64,000 nt of DNA from the NCBI RefSeq assembly GCF_949628215.1, contig NC_134276.1, positions 105,686,756 to 105,750,755 of the forward strand. Direction: 5' to 3'. The notes beneath the pieces were generated by a model. The model was not told the DNA's origin and did not search any database. It saw only the letters and a program-made list of their open reading frames with translations. Shown here one piece after another: positions 1 through 11,910 of this stretch; position 1 is the stretch's first letter; the number at the start of each line of letters is the position of its first letter. The stretch is from Phalacrocorax aristotelis. Its lineage: Eukaryota; Chordata; Aves; Suliformes; Phalacrocoracidae. The position numbers were made by a program, and so were the translations under genes.

Positions 1-3000
1 GGAAGACAGACTGAATTGCCAGAGGGAGAGCTCCTGGCTGCTGAGATCCATCTTGCTGAGGGGAACTTTGTCACAAGCTCCATCTATTCTTCCTGGGAAA
101 TGCTCAGGTTGCACTTGCACTGGGATATTGCTTTGGGACGTTGCTGGCTGTAGATGCCTGGTCCGCTACCGCCCTGCAGCAAACATGGTTAATCCATTGC
201 TTGAAGCTGTGGAGGAAAAGTCACTGGAGCCCACAAACACAGAGGACCTCCATGATCAGCCCATCTGTTGGCTTTGGGAGCCTGTTTTTTTTTAATCTGC
301 TGAGATAGTAGCTGATGTTTGACAGAAGTATACTGGAAGTGGAAGTATGATTAAGGAGATAGGATGTAGCCAGAGATGATAAAGGGCTTTATTTACGTCT
401 CATCAGGTCTTATTTCATGAAGATTTTAATCTTCTCTTAAGATACATATATAAAAATGAAGAACATCAGCCTATCCGCAGCGTATAATTTTTAAAGGACT
501 ATAAGGACTAACATTTTTTTTTCAGTGCTTTCCCTTGCTACCCTTCAGCTCTTGATGCACTGTTCACCTTTCTCATGCTGAAATCTAGAGCAAAATTTCT
601 AGGCAAAGTCAGTGATCGTGTTTCCTTATGTGTCCTTTGCTATTCAAAGGTAACTGCAAAGTTAGAAGGGTTTCACTGATAATCGGTTAAATGCTTTTGC
701 AGTCAGTTGGCGTTCTGCAGACTCATTCTCACGAGGCTGAGGAAAGCTCACTAAAAATGGAAATACCAGACCTTTTGCAAAGCTTATTTGTTCTTTTTTT
801 CTAAAAACAATTTATCCTAATCCCAGAGCAGAAAACCTAACTCTTATGCAGAAGGAGGGTAATTTATGTTGAAGCTTTGATGTTCAGCAATCAGATCGCT
901 GATATCTGATGATGGGATTATGTACCAAGTCTATTTCCAAGTTAGAGCAAGAAAATTTCAAGTGGCAAATTTCCTTTTCTTCTTTCAGCTAACACTTTCG
1001 TCACAGAAATTACTTCCAGTATATCTGACTGCACAAAGGAACTAGGACTGTTCCACAGCTATTTTAGCCAATTACTTAAACCATGTAAGAAGCTTTTAAT
1101 CAGAGTTTACTGATATAAACCAAAGAATTGCAAGGTTATGATGTTTGTACATATTCTTGGTTTAACGTGTAGGTTTGAGTGTTTGTAAAGTGCCAATTTT
1201 TCTTAAAACCACTGCTTTAATAATTTTTGAATTAAAAAAAGATGGTAGCACCGGAAAAAAAGTTGAAAGATTAAAAGGGTGTGTTTTCTTACTGCATAAA
1301 GATCTAGCATCTTTTTTTTTACTTTTAGAAAATAATTAGGGAAAAAAATAAAAAAACCTTTGCAATTCACCTTTAAAACACCAAGCTGCTAAGGTTCTCA
1401 TTCAATGAATGTTTCTGGGACAGCAGAACAGTGACACAGGCCTACAGGAATATTTGACATCAGAGCCCACCTATGAAGACATAGTGCTCTTGGCTTCACG
1501 ACATGAAAATCACACTTACTTCATAAGTGAAGCTCATTAAATTGTGGTTTTCCTCTTTTTCATGAAACATAAGCATTACATATTTTAAAAGAAACTGCTT
1601 GTTTGAATGAATTCAAGTGACTGATTTTTTAATTCTATTCAATGCTTGCAGACCTCAGGCTGCAGGGGATTGCTATTCAGTGCTTTAAACTTGAGCTGTG
1701 GAGGTTAGCTGCGACTGATCTCAGAACTTCCCCTTGTTTCCTGACTGACCAGACAATGCCGTTTTGTTTCTTTTGCCAGCTGCTTGAGTAGTAATTACTG
1801 TAATCATGATGAGGGTGCTGCTGCTGTGTTTCTGTTGGGGACAGCATCAGAAGATTAGGAATTCTTTTAAAAGTGAGAAATCACTCCCTTTGAACTCCCC
1901 ACGGTCTTGTTTCTGTTCAGGTTAGACTACTTTAAGACTTCTTGGTTTGGCTGCAAGTTTAAAATGTCAGCAGGGGTCTCATCACATTCAGGTAAAGATC
2001 TTGGTTTGTGTGCGTGGGTGCCTGGAGAAATCCCCATCTGTTTCAGGGAGCTGCTGTGGGGCTCTGGCAGGAGGCCTGGGCTGAGTGGCCCCCTGCAGCC
2101 ATGGGCCTCCCCTGCTGAGAAACCCCTGCTGCTCGAGCCTGGCTTTGATTTTTTGCAACGTAATAGGCAATTTATTCATAACAAAACTGACCATTTTGCA
2201 CTGTTTAGAGGAGGTAAGTCAAGAGGAGAGAAACAGCAAAAAGTCACTTATATGCAGATCCTCAGATTTATCTAATTTCTCAGGAGTTGACGTCCACCAG
2301 GAAAAGCTGGCCAACCTTTTCTCACATACCTCAGCAAAAATGCTCTTCAGCCAAGTTTATGCTGGGAAGTGCACACAATTATTCCTGAAACTGGGATTAC
2401 ATTGACTAGATTAAATGTACCCTCAATCATCTAAGCTTACACAATGCAGTGAGGTGAAGACAGATTGTCAAGCACAGGAGTTTACTCTTACAGCACAGTC
2501 GTCAGTCTGTAACTCCAGAAACTCCCAGACATGAATGTGATCCTCCGTCATCTCGGGAACCGAGGATACCAAGTACTGAAGTCACGTTAATTTAACAAGG
2601 ACTATAAAAGCGCAACTTTCAGTGCCAGGCTTGTACTCTGAAACTTAGTAACTTGTCTCTGTCTTCTAAAACCAGGCTTTTGTTCTTCAAAAATTTAGAT
2701 TTAAATGGTGGGAAATTGACACTATGCTATTCTAACAGGTAAAGCACAAAGCACAATATATTGCATGTCAGCAAGCTTTGAGTATTTCTGGTTTACCACA
2801 GAAAACGGTTGTCTCAACTTTCGTTGATCTTGGTGATCTTTGGTAGTATTTCTGCAAGTTTGTATGTTTGGGAAACCATTTTGTGAGGCACGATATAGCT
2901 TAACACTACCAAGATTTTCTGCAAGTATATTTGACATTGATGTGGTTTTTAAGTCTTTATTGAAAAGTTGTTACTGGTTTACTGTTTGGGGCTTCGATAG

Positions 3001-6000
3001 CCCTGTGTTCTTTTAGAGTGAGCACTCAATGGAATTGAAGAGCAAACAGAAGCAAGTATCACACATCAGACATTCTCATAAAAACACCCCAATCTTGTTC
3101 TGCCTGCTAACCAAACAAACAAAGGGGTGTCTCAATTACTTCCTCTTAATGCAGTGGATTTTCTTGTGGGCTTTGCCTGTCGTATTCTACCCTCACAGAG
3201 ATATGGCTTACCTAGATTTATTCCAAGATGTATTGATTTGAAAAGCAGAGCAGTGGCCTGAACTGTAACCCATTGAAAAATTGCTGTATCTGATAGAATG
3301 GCATCAGCGTTATGCAGTGGTGAGAAATTTGAAGAGGAAGGAAACAGCCATGTGAACAAAGCCTTACAAACTTGTTACAGCTTCTAGTTTCAATAATATT
3401 GTTAGACATTGCTGACCTCTATAGTCACCAGCTGTTCAGCTGAGGAAGCTGGGCATACACAACAGCACAGCTGAGGTCAAGTTGAAGGCTTATACGGATG
3501 CCACCTCACTGACTTAACTGGATATGACTGAGACCAGCATGTGGACTCCTGCTAGATGACTCAGATGATAGATCAGGCCCATTCTTTCAATGGATAATTG
3601 TAGACCTCTCCCTTCAGAAGCTGCTTGTAGGTTATAAACAGAGGAGAGAGAGGAAACCTCTCTGTAGTCACAATTCAGGCATGTGAAATCCAGAGGGGGA
3701 CAGGACTCAAGCACACCGAGTTTTTCTGCTCTGATCTTTGCAACACCTTTGAAGGCTCTGAACTACAAACAGAGCAACTTATATTGGGTCAGCAGATGAT
3801 GCATCTACCCTCACTGCATGGAGGCTGAAGTATTACACTGCAGTGAAACTGGTGTTGGGTTAGAGTAAAAACCCAAGAATGTTGAAAAGCAGATATTTTT
3901 ATATGGAAATGTACAGGTACAGAATGGAATACGGAAAGGCTGTATGTGAAAACTTGTTTGCAGCACTGTGCTGTTCGTACACCTGCTTGGGTTCTCAGTT
4001 TAAGCTTTCCAAGTTAAAGATGCCACAGTGATTGTAAAAGACATGCTGTGTTTTCTATCATCGTTTATGGTTGTGGATTTCCTTCCATCTCTAAACTGCA
4101 ATTAAATGTTCCTATCATCCTGTAAATTAGCCTTTCTCTTTCAAACATCACATTTGCAACTCTATGTTCATATAATCCTGTAATTATGTAACTATTTTCA
4201 TTTCAGCACTGATTCAGCAATGTACTTAAGCGTATGAATAATTTCTCTGAACCCAATGGGACTCCTCACATGCTTAAAATTAGGCATGGTTTAATTACTT
4301 TGCTAAATCAGCAGCTATACTGGTATACAGAAATGGGGCTAGAGGAGGTGGCTTGCATCTACTGTAAACACCGTTACTGAGCTGGACGTTTCTAAACTCT
4401 GATTTAACTTTCCTACTTTAAATGTTTTCAGCTGAGTCATAGTATTGGAGACACCAAATGTGAGGTATTCAGACTGAATTACATCTTTTAAAACTACATT
4501 TTCTCTAGAGGCAAAGCAGTTTTAAGAGGCTTAAGCCCGCCCTTGCCCTGTGCGCTCTCTTGAAGTTGACTGCCATTTCAGGCATGCTGTTGCAACTGCT
4601 TGCAGACCAGCACCAGAGAGGTCTTCTTTTTCTATAAAAAGTGGATTACTATGCTTATCAGGATTACGACATCATCTCACATTGCATAGGTATGTCTGAG
4701 ATGGCGGTAAACCATGACGCGTGAACAGGAACTGATGGTGGAGATGGGAAGTCTTGGGGCCATCTCAGTCCACTATGCTACTGAAGAAAATGTATGTATA
4801 TATCTACATCCTAAGAGATCTCTACAGTGGTATTCTATCCTAAAATTGCATATTGTCTAGGACCTATAATGTTAAAAGTTTTAACCAAGGTGTATCCATG
4901 AGGACTCTAACTTTTACCTTATGCTATATGAACTAGGAAACTTGAAGCATATCCACTGAGTTGGAATTACAGCTCCTCCCTATTCAGAAGAAATGGGACA
5001 GCAAGAAGTACTCTTGAAGAAAGTGGGAACATTAAAGAATGAAATGAAACATTTCAGACTGCCTTTTGTAGCAGAATATGGAAGTCTCTACGGCGTATCT
5101 CCAATTTTTACATTAGGAAACAGAGGTAAACAGACTCAGGTTCTTCAGAGTTAAGGACAAAAGAATTATTTCTATGAGGCCCAATGTTGTAAGGATTTTA
5201 AAGAATTCTTCTTACTGTCATAATGTCTTGTCCTACCATAGAAGAGCTTTCAAAGAGCAATGGTCTTACCCTGAGTCAAAACAGGACTGATAGGTTTGAC
5301 ATCATCTTTTGTACTCACACAGTGATCATTTTACAAAAAATATCAACACACAATCAGAATTCTCTGCAATAGGGCAGGCAAGAACAGCATTCTGTCCTAA
5401 AGTCAGAATTGAATCTTAGCACACAAAGAGCACCAAAAAAAAAAGTGTGAAAATATGCTTAAAAACTATTTTAGAGACACAGAATCCATATAACAGTTGT
5501 TAAAGTTCCTGTTTGTGGCTTAATATCCACTAATGGAGATGGCCTTACCTGAAGCTGTAAATAATGAGAGGCTGCCCAGACAAACATTTATGGAACAAGG
5601 TGGCAGTCTGCAGGGAGACGGGATCTCAATTAAAAAGCCAGTGCACAGCCCCATAAAAAAGGAGACAGAAAGCATAGAGGAGGGATATTTGTACTCCTTG
5701 GCTAGGGGATCTATTTGGAGATATTCAGAAAGTGAATGGGAATGGACCGCTTATGAGGAAAAGAGACTTTAGAAAGGATCAAACAAGAAGGGATTTGATC
5801 TTTTTTGTTTCATAGATTAGGTTCTGAAAAATCAGTCTGTGAAGAAAAGGCCTGATTATTGGTTTCTAGCTGAAGTTCTGTTTCATGCAGGTTTTAATGG
5901 TAGTGGCCTCGTGGTGGTAACCCTGCTACTAGCAAAATGAACTCATGCCCTGGAAGGCATTATTGGAATAATTTGCCATTTTGCAAAGCTCAGTCCATAA

Positions 6001-6617
6001 CTTTACCAAATGTTTTTTTTGCATCAAACCCTTACCTTCTGCCTGAACATATCTTTTAAGCATTTAATGCTGATTTACAGATTTGCTTGGATAGAGAATA
6101 AACACCGTTCATCTAGTAAGATGTACTTTTTTTGCCTGAATTTCTCTTGCTTCAGCTATCAGACATCACATGAGTCAGTTAAATAGGTCTTTTTATATCT
6201 CATTCCACCAAAAAGAGCACTGAGGAACTACATATTATATAGAAAACTGCTTTACCTTCTGATGTTCTAACGGCAGTCACCTCTGACTCCAGAGCTAGGC
6301 TACCGTAGTACAGGGAATCCAATTAAACAGCCTCTGTATAAGGAAAACATAGCAACATTTAATACTTCAGAATGTAATTTAGCTACCTAAAAGCTATCCT
6401 ATGCAACCTAAAATTGGGATTATAAAGCTCCTGTTCCTATTTACCTATGCAGGCTAGAAATTAGTGCTGTTTTGCATCAAAAACTGAGTTTGCAAGTGAG
6501 AAGAAGGAACACAGCTCTTTTATCTATTTGATCTTTGTTTTGTTGTCAAGCACTGAGGCTGCAGTGTCTCCACAGCTTGGATACTGCCACAGTGAATTTC
6601 TAGGCTCTTGGCCTCAG
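1..6617. other. Intergenic AT-rich sequence, no gene recognised
   Basis: I see no recognisable gene or repeat. Open frames are short; the longest is 122 codons at 1,907-2,275 and overlaps frames on both strands within a GC-richer patch at about 2,010-2,150. An isolated 79-codon frame lies at 5,533-5,772. The rest is unique DNA with T and A runs. By known synteny, the DNA upstream of APP would be the gap toward CYYR1, but no CYYR1 exon is visible. Confidence 0.6.
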
Positions 6618-6725
6618 TGGAGGTCTCTGGTTCAAGCCCCTGCCCAAAGTAGGACCAGCTCTTGGATCAGTCCAGGCTGCTCAGGGCTTTCTCCAGGCAG
6701 GTCCTGAAAACCCCCATAGAATGAG
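6618..6725 (-). mobile_element. Old CR1 LINE fragment
   Basis: The stretch reading CCCCTGCCCAAAGTAGGACC then CAGGCTGCTCAGGGCTTTCTCCAGG and CAGGTCCTGAAAACC is the reverse complement of the CR1 3' region. It is diverged, with many mismatches to the usual CR1 wording, and lacks a clear terminal repeat, so it is an old relic. The following 80 bases may be further decayed CR1 but I cannot be sure. Confidence 0.75.
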
Positions 6726-8609
6726 GCTTCTTTTCCTTTCTTCTCCCACTAATGACAGCCATTATCCTGGTGATCACACCATTCTCTTGAAGTAAGGAGG
6801 CTGAACGGGCCCTAACAGAATTGGAGGTTTGCTATTTTCTATTATGAAGGGTGGTAGCAGCATCACCTTTTCTACCAAGTCTGCGGCCACTACTACAGCC
6901 TCTTAACACATCCAGATCTGTCAGTGGTTGTCAGGTGCCTTCTGAGAGTATCTACTGGAGTATGGGTTTCAGGAGGTTCAAGTAAGGATTGACTTTATGG
7001 TTGATTTAATGGCAGTAAATAAAATAACTTATATTGATATTTAATTGTGTGGCTTTGTTTACAAGCATAGGGGCACATCGTCTCTGTAAAGTACTCTTCC
7101 CTTTTTGTCAATGGTCTTCTCTTTCAGCTTCTTGATGTTCTCAAAACACCCTTCAAAAATTGTACTGAAGTTACATCGTGCACAAAACTCCATAGAAACT
7201 AAAGGACAAAATGTTCATTAATATTGATGAATAATGAATCATAGGATGTTGCCCTTAGATAAACCAGCTATAAACATTAATACAAGTGACCATTTAATGT
7301 AAACACAAGTATGATGTTCTAATTTATTTTCTGTTTCCTTCTGTTTGCTAATTCATTGGTTTATTAAATCGCTTAACTGGAAAGAAGACTTTGCAAATAA
7401 CAATTTCATTTGTTACACACTTATAAATATTTAATATGAATAGTTTAGGAATTGAAGAGTGGAGGTCTGTTGGAATGATGATGCCACCTGTGCAGCATGA
7501 TCTTTCCCAGCTTGCCCTTATCTTCCCATTGCTCAAGATTTGGATCAGAACAGGGCTTGTTATAATCTCTGACTCTGTGCAGGACAGGGATGAAACAGCT
7601 CAGAAGAGCCTCCTACCTACCATGTGTCCTACCATCTATGTGAGTAACCAGCGTACTGAAGGAAGAAGAAAAAATATCTCGGGCCCCATCTTGCACTAGC
7701 AGATGGGCTGAGACATAATAGATTTAAGGACTGTAGACATCAGAATCTGTTCCGCTGAATTGTATAGTGCACGAGGTACAGAAACTTTATGCTTGGTGCA
7801 GCTGCTGGATTCTTACTAGTATTGCTTTGATTTCTCACTGCTTATTAAGAAATTATTCACACTTGTGATGAGCATCACACAATGATGAGTCATACAATAG
7901 CTTTTTTATGCCAGATCTTTCCGACATTCTTGAAGCTGTTTGTTTTTGCTTTAAGAAAGGAAAGTGAGTCCGAGTAGCTGCTCAGCTCCTGCTTCTTCCA
8001 CTTTACTCTTACTTAATTTTCTCATGACCTAAGTCTTCAGATGTTGGGCATAGATTTATTATGATGTAACTCATGATTGCGTTACTGAATTGATTCATTA
8101 TGGATTATAACCTTTGACAATAGGAGGGTGGCTTCTAGCTGAGTAGCTTCAGTACAGCTGGACTCCAAGCAACCACCTCTGTTTTGCTTTGCTCATGGAC
8201 TGCACTGGACTGGAGAAGCTGCCTAATGACAACTCATCCCATGGATGCAGGGTTTGTGAAGTGTAAGCAGGTATGGTGTGCCACGACCACCTCCCAGAAT
8301 TAATCTCTTTTCCTGCTTATTCAATAAAAAAAGGAGTAAAAAGTTTTTCCCACTCTTTATTTTCCCACCTCTTCTGTTCATTCTTTACTTAGGATAGTCT
8401 GCTTTTTCTTTTTGTTAAAAAAAGACCTAATTTTTCCTCATAATTTCTGTTCAGTTAACCACTCCATTCATGATATGACTCAATTGATCTTAATAAAGTT
8501 ATATCAGTAATGCATTTGATCCAGTGACTTTTGAAGTAGTAGACTATTTTCTTTTTCATACACGCACTTGTTTCTTTAATTTTTTTCCTTACAACTGGGG
8601 GTAACATTC
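6726..8609. other. Intergenic unique sequence
   Basis: AT-rich DNA with no recognisable repeat or gene. An 87-codon frame at 7,436-7,699 has no similarity that I recognise and overlaps a frame on the other strand. Confidence 0.5.
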
Positions 8610-8653
8610 TTATAAGGGTCTTTTCTAACCTTAACGATTCTATGATTCTATGA
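8610..8653 (+). mobile_element. CR1 LINE 3' tail, about 44 bp
   Basis: TAAGGGTCTTTTCTAACC followed by TTAACGATTCTATGATTCTATG is the extreme 3' end of a CR1 element with its short tandem terminal repeat. It is a very short 5'-truncated copy. Confidence 0.85.
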
Positions 8654-9332
8654 TAAATACATGGGTATTTGTCTTCACGGGCTTGAGGATAGTTACCACA
8701 TCTTAATAAACAACTGGATTACAACTCATAGGCCGTACATTATCTTCAACCTTCTGAGTAAGATTTTTTTTAAATTTCACAATACTATTCAGAAGAAAAA
8801 GTAAATGTTACTTCTTTGTGTGTTTTGTCTTGTTAGCAGTCATTGTCCCTGCTCTGTGGCCAATATAGTTTGCCGCTAGGGATTTATATAACATGGTTAA
8901 ATCTGTCTTAACCATTGGAGCTCAAAGCTACCTTAACATCTTTCGTGAAAATACTTTCCAGGGGCCCAAATAAGCATTTGGATTTTATAGTCCCCATGTT
9001 GATATTCTCAGTGAAAGCTGCTGAGTGCTTGCAGCAGAAGCACCTGTGTGATGAGATGCCCCAAGTATTTATGCCATGAATGCTACAGAAATAACTGGTA
9101 TTTTTCCAGAGGTAGTCTGGTAAAGATTTACCATCCTCAGTTCCGTTTTTATAAAACTTAGAAATCTACTTAAAAAAGACAATGGAGGATTCAGGAGGAA
9201 GCTTCCAAGCAAAACAGCCCTGAAGCTTTTCTTGTTCTTATTTTGCTGCGGACGCTCGTTCAGCACCATGTGAGAAGATAAAGGGAAAAGTGATATTCTT
9301 GGGCTGTTGTCATAACAGGGAGGAGCTAAAAA

Positions 9333-9915
9333 AAGGTGCATAAAAAGAAGCATGAACAGCAGGTTGAGAGAGGTGATTCTCCCTGTGTGCTCTGCTCTTG
9401 TGAAACTCCTACCTGCAGGACTGCAGCTCTGGGGTCCCCAGCAAAAGGCAGACATGGACCTGTTGGAGTGGGTCCAGAGGAGGGCCACAAAAATTGTCAG
9501 AAGGATCGAGCACCTCTCCTGTGAAGAAAGGCTGAGAGAGTTGGGGTTGTTCAGCCTGGAGAAGAGAAGGCTCTGCAGAGACCTTATAAATGCGTGTCAT
9601 AAAGGGGACTTGACTTGTAAGAAAGATGGAGAGACTTTTTACCAGGGCCTGTAGTGGTAATGGTTTTAAACTAAAAGAAGATAGTTTCAGATTAGATAGA
9701 AGGAAGAGTGAAGAATTTTTTCGCTGAGGGTGGTGAGACACTGGAACAGGTTGTCCTGAGTTGTGGATGCCCCATCCCTGGAAACGTTCAAGGTCAGGTT
9801 GGACAGGGCTCTGAGCAACCTGATCTAGTTGAAGAGGCTCCTGCTTATTGCAGGGGGGTTGGAATGGATGGCCTTCAAAGGTCCTTTCCAACCCAAACCA
9901 TTCTAAGATGCTGTG
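9333..9915 (+). mobile_element. CR1 LINE fragment, 3' part of ORF2 and tail
   Basis: The + strand encodes broken pieces of the C-terminal part of CR1 ORF2. Visible CR1 wording includes [12 protein letters not shown], then [13 protein letters not shown], then [18 protein letters not shown] (9,352-9,654). After frame breaks come the DNA match to the HWNRL region, the GGTTGGAATGGATGGCC block and an end at ATTCTAAGATGCTGTG. The copy is 5'-truncated, has no reverse transcriptase catalytic motif and cannot be active. The terminal repeat is degraded, so it is of middle age. Confidence 0.92.
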
Positions 9916-10559
9916 AAATTCATGCTGCTTACAAGAGAAAGGAATGACTCAGTCATTTATAGAAATGCACTGGTATATGAAATTAAGGAAAATGTGACTG
10001 TTGACTTTTTAATTCTTAACCTAAGAAAAAGCTCTGGAAAATTCTATGCTAGTTAGCAGCTGCAAAATTTACCTTCCCACTTAAAATTTTGTTTTAATCA
10101 ATTGAAGCCTGCCTTTACAATATTGTGGCTGCTGCCCAGGCCTTGTAAATAACTTTCTATTTGCTGTCAGCACTCCGCTGAAGTTCAGAACTGCTGCTTT
10201 GTAGCACAGCTACAGGGGTTTGGGTTTTTAGACTAGGTATGCCATACATTTTCCATGAAAAATAATGGAAGATTGGTGTCTTTTGCCTAGAAAACTTTAG
10301 CCAGGATACGTATTTCATTGACATACTTGGCAAAGCATTCTAGGCATGTAATAGTCTGAGATGTCTCACAGACAAAAGATAAGTGCTGTTACATGCAGGT
10401 GTATTGCTAATATTGATGGGCAGATACTAATCGCTTTGCTATTAGCAGTAGTGTGATGTATACTTAGATATGCACCCAAAGAGCGGAAAGCAGGGAATGA
10501 TGAATTTAGAAAGGTAGTTTTGGTAATGTCTTTGCTGTTCTATTAAATTATTATGGGCT
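9916..10559. other. Intergenic unique sequence
   Basis: AT-rich DNA. I see no gene, repeat or clear signal. Confidence 0.5.
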
Positions 10560-11827
10560 GTCTTGGCTTGAGCACTCTGGGTGTCTAACACACAGCCTCC
10601 AGGAAGCACCAGGTACACCCCAGTGAATTGCTCTCAGGCCACCACCACTACCCCAAAGCCCCAACAGTGACCTCCAGGCAGGCTCCCCCTGCCTTGAGCT
10701 ACTGCTGCTGGGTTTTCATTTCCCTGCCAGCCTTGCAGCCCCACAGCGAGGCCCCCCTGGGACCTGACTGTACCCCACTGCCCACCCGCTGTAAACCTTT
10801 CCTGCCCTCCCTCCACACATCCGAGTGTGTGTGGGGCGGTGTAGTGGTGCCCAGGACCATGTTGTTGTATGTCCCCTGTGCTGGTGGCCACCTGTCCTCA
10901 GTGGCTAGGTTCCCCACAAAAATGCACATACTCAGCCTTTCAAAGCTGAGACCCAGGGCCTGAAGACAGCCTGCTCCTGCCTTTGGCCAGGCTGTGGTCC
11001 CCATGTGCTGGCTCATAGACCACTTAAAGCCTCATATCCCACTGGGATGGGTGTCAGAAAGGATACCAGGCAGGACCAGGAAAACCTCTCCTGAGGCTAC
11101 CCCTGCAGTAAATGTGGTTCCCCCTCCAGTGTGGCACAGTCCTGGGGTCGCTGGGCCATGCTGCATGTGAGACTATTGAGGTCCCATATCTCCATCCAAG
11201 TAGGATGGCCACCTCTGCTGGTGCCATGCTGTGCGGTGGAGAGGAGACACAGGTTGCTAGACAGAAGCCTAGAACTTCCATATCTGCTCTCTATTGGGCC
11301 CAGATGCCAAGTAGGAACAAGATGGTGCAGGCAGGAGTGCCCCAGAGAGGGATCTTCAGGAATGGTGCTGATGGAGCCACCCAACGGCCCTGCAGACAGC
11401 ATTACTGTTCCCTACGCAGGTTGCTTCCAGAAAGCCTGCATTGAGCTCCTGGGGGAAACTCCTGTCTGAATGAGTCCTGCAGTGAAAATGTCATGAATCT
11501 GCTTGGAAAGTATGGTTCATGTGAGAGGGGATGAGTTTTGCTGCATGAGCCCTTACTTCCCCTGCCCCAGCAGGGGATCGCCATTCTTCCCAAGTGCATA
11601 AATTTGTGCTGTTTCTTTCCCTGGCAAGAGTCTTGGCCTGGATAAGTCAGCCCCTTTGCCCTAGCTGGCAGGCTGGCTGCCACGCTTGCTACTTTTTTTA
11701 ATGAGTATTGGGAACACAAACTGAGGCATATACTGCGTCTGCTCTCTCCTGATCCTTAAGCTGATCTGTAGCCATAAAATCAGGGTATTTGGGTTTTTTT
11801 ACATCTGTAACTGAGGAAACCATGCTG

Positions 11828-11858
11828 AGTGTGCCAAGAAGGCCCCTCTTGGCACACT
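11828..11858. repeat. Perfect 12-bp inverted repeat (hairpin)
   Basis: AGTGTGCCAAGA (11,828-11,839) and TCTTGGCACACT (11,847-11,858) are exact reverse complements separated by the 7-base loop AGGCCCC. Confidence 0.9.
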
Positions 11859-11886
11859 GCTCTCCAGGAGATGCTGAATATTTCCC

Positions 11887-11899
11887 AATAAAGAATAAA
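11887..11899 (+). terminator. Two adjacent AATAAA polyadenylation hexamers
   Basis: AATAAA occurs at 11,887-11,892 and 11,894-11,899, about 30 bases after the hairpin. It is a candidate 3' end for a + strand transcript from the GC-rich block. No transcript is established. Confidence 0.35.
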
Positions 11900-11910
11900 T
11901 CTGGTGAAAT

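Larger units (their letters stand above)
10560..11910. other. GC-rich block of unknown nature
   Basis: About 1.3 kb of markedly GC-richer DNA sits between AT-rich flanks. It contains no CR1 wording that I recognise and few CpGs compared with the APP island. Overlapping open frames of 60-110 codons exist on both strands, for example 10,628-10,963 and 11,112-11,469, with none favoured. Its right edge carries a 12-bp hairpin and two AATAAA signals. It could be an old retro-insertion, an unannotated noncoding transcript or a small GC-rich segment. No function is assigned. Confidence 0.4.

Noticed and set aside
1988-2405. Cluster of overlapping frames of 68-122 codons near 2.1 kb as a small gene
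   Set aside because: Frames exist on both strands over a short GC-rich patch, with no family similarity and no regulatory signals.
6630-6641. GGTTCAAGCCC resembling a tRNA B box
   Set aside because: It lies inside the CR1 fragment, has no matching A box and no cloverleaf.
9069-9488. Minus-strand 139-codon frame
   Set aside because: It runs antisense into the CR1 fragment and shows no domain, so it is a shadow frame.
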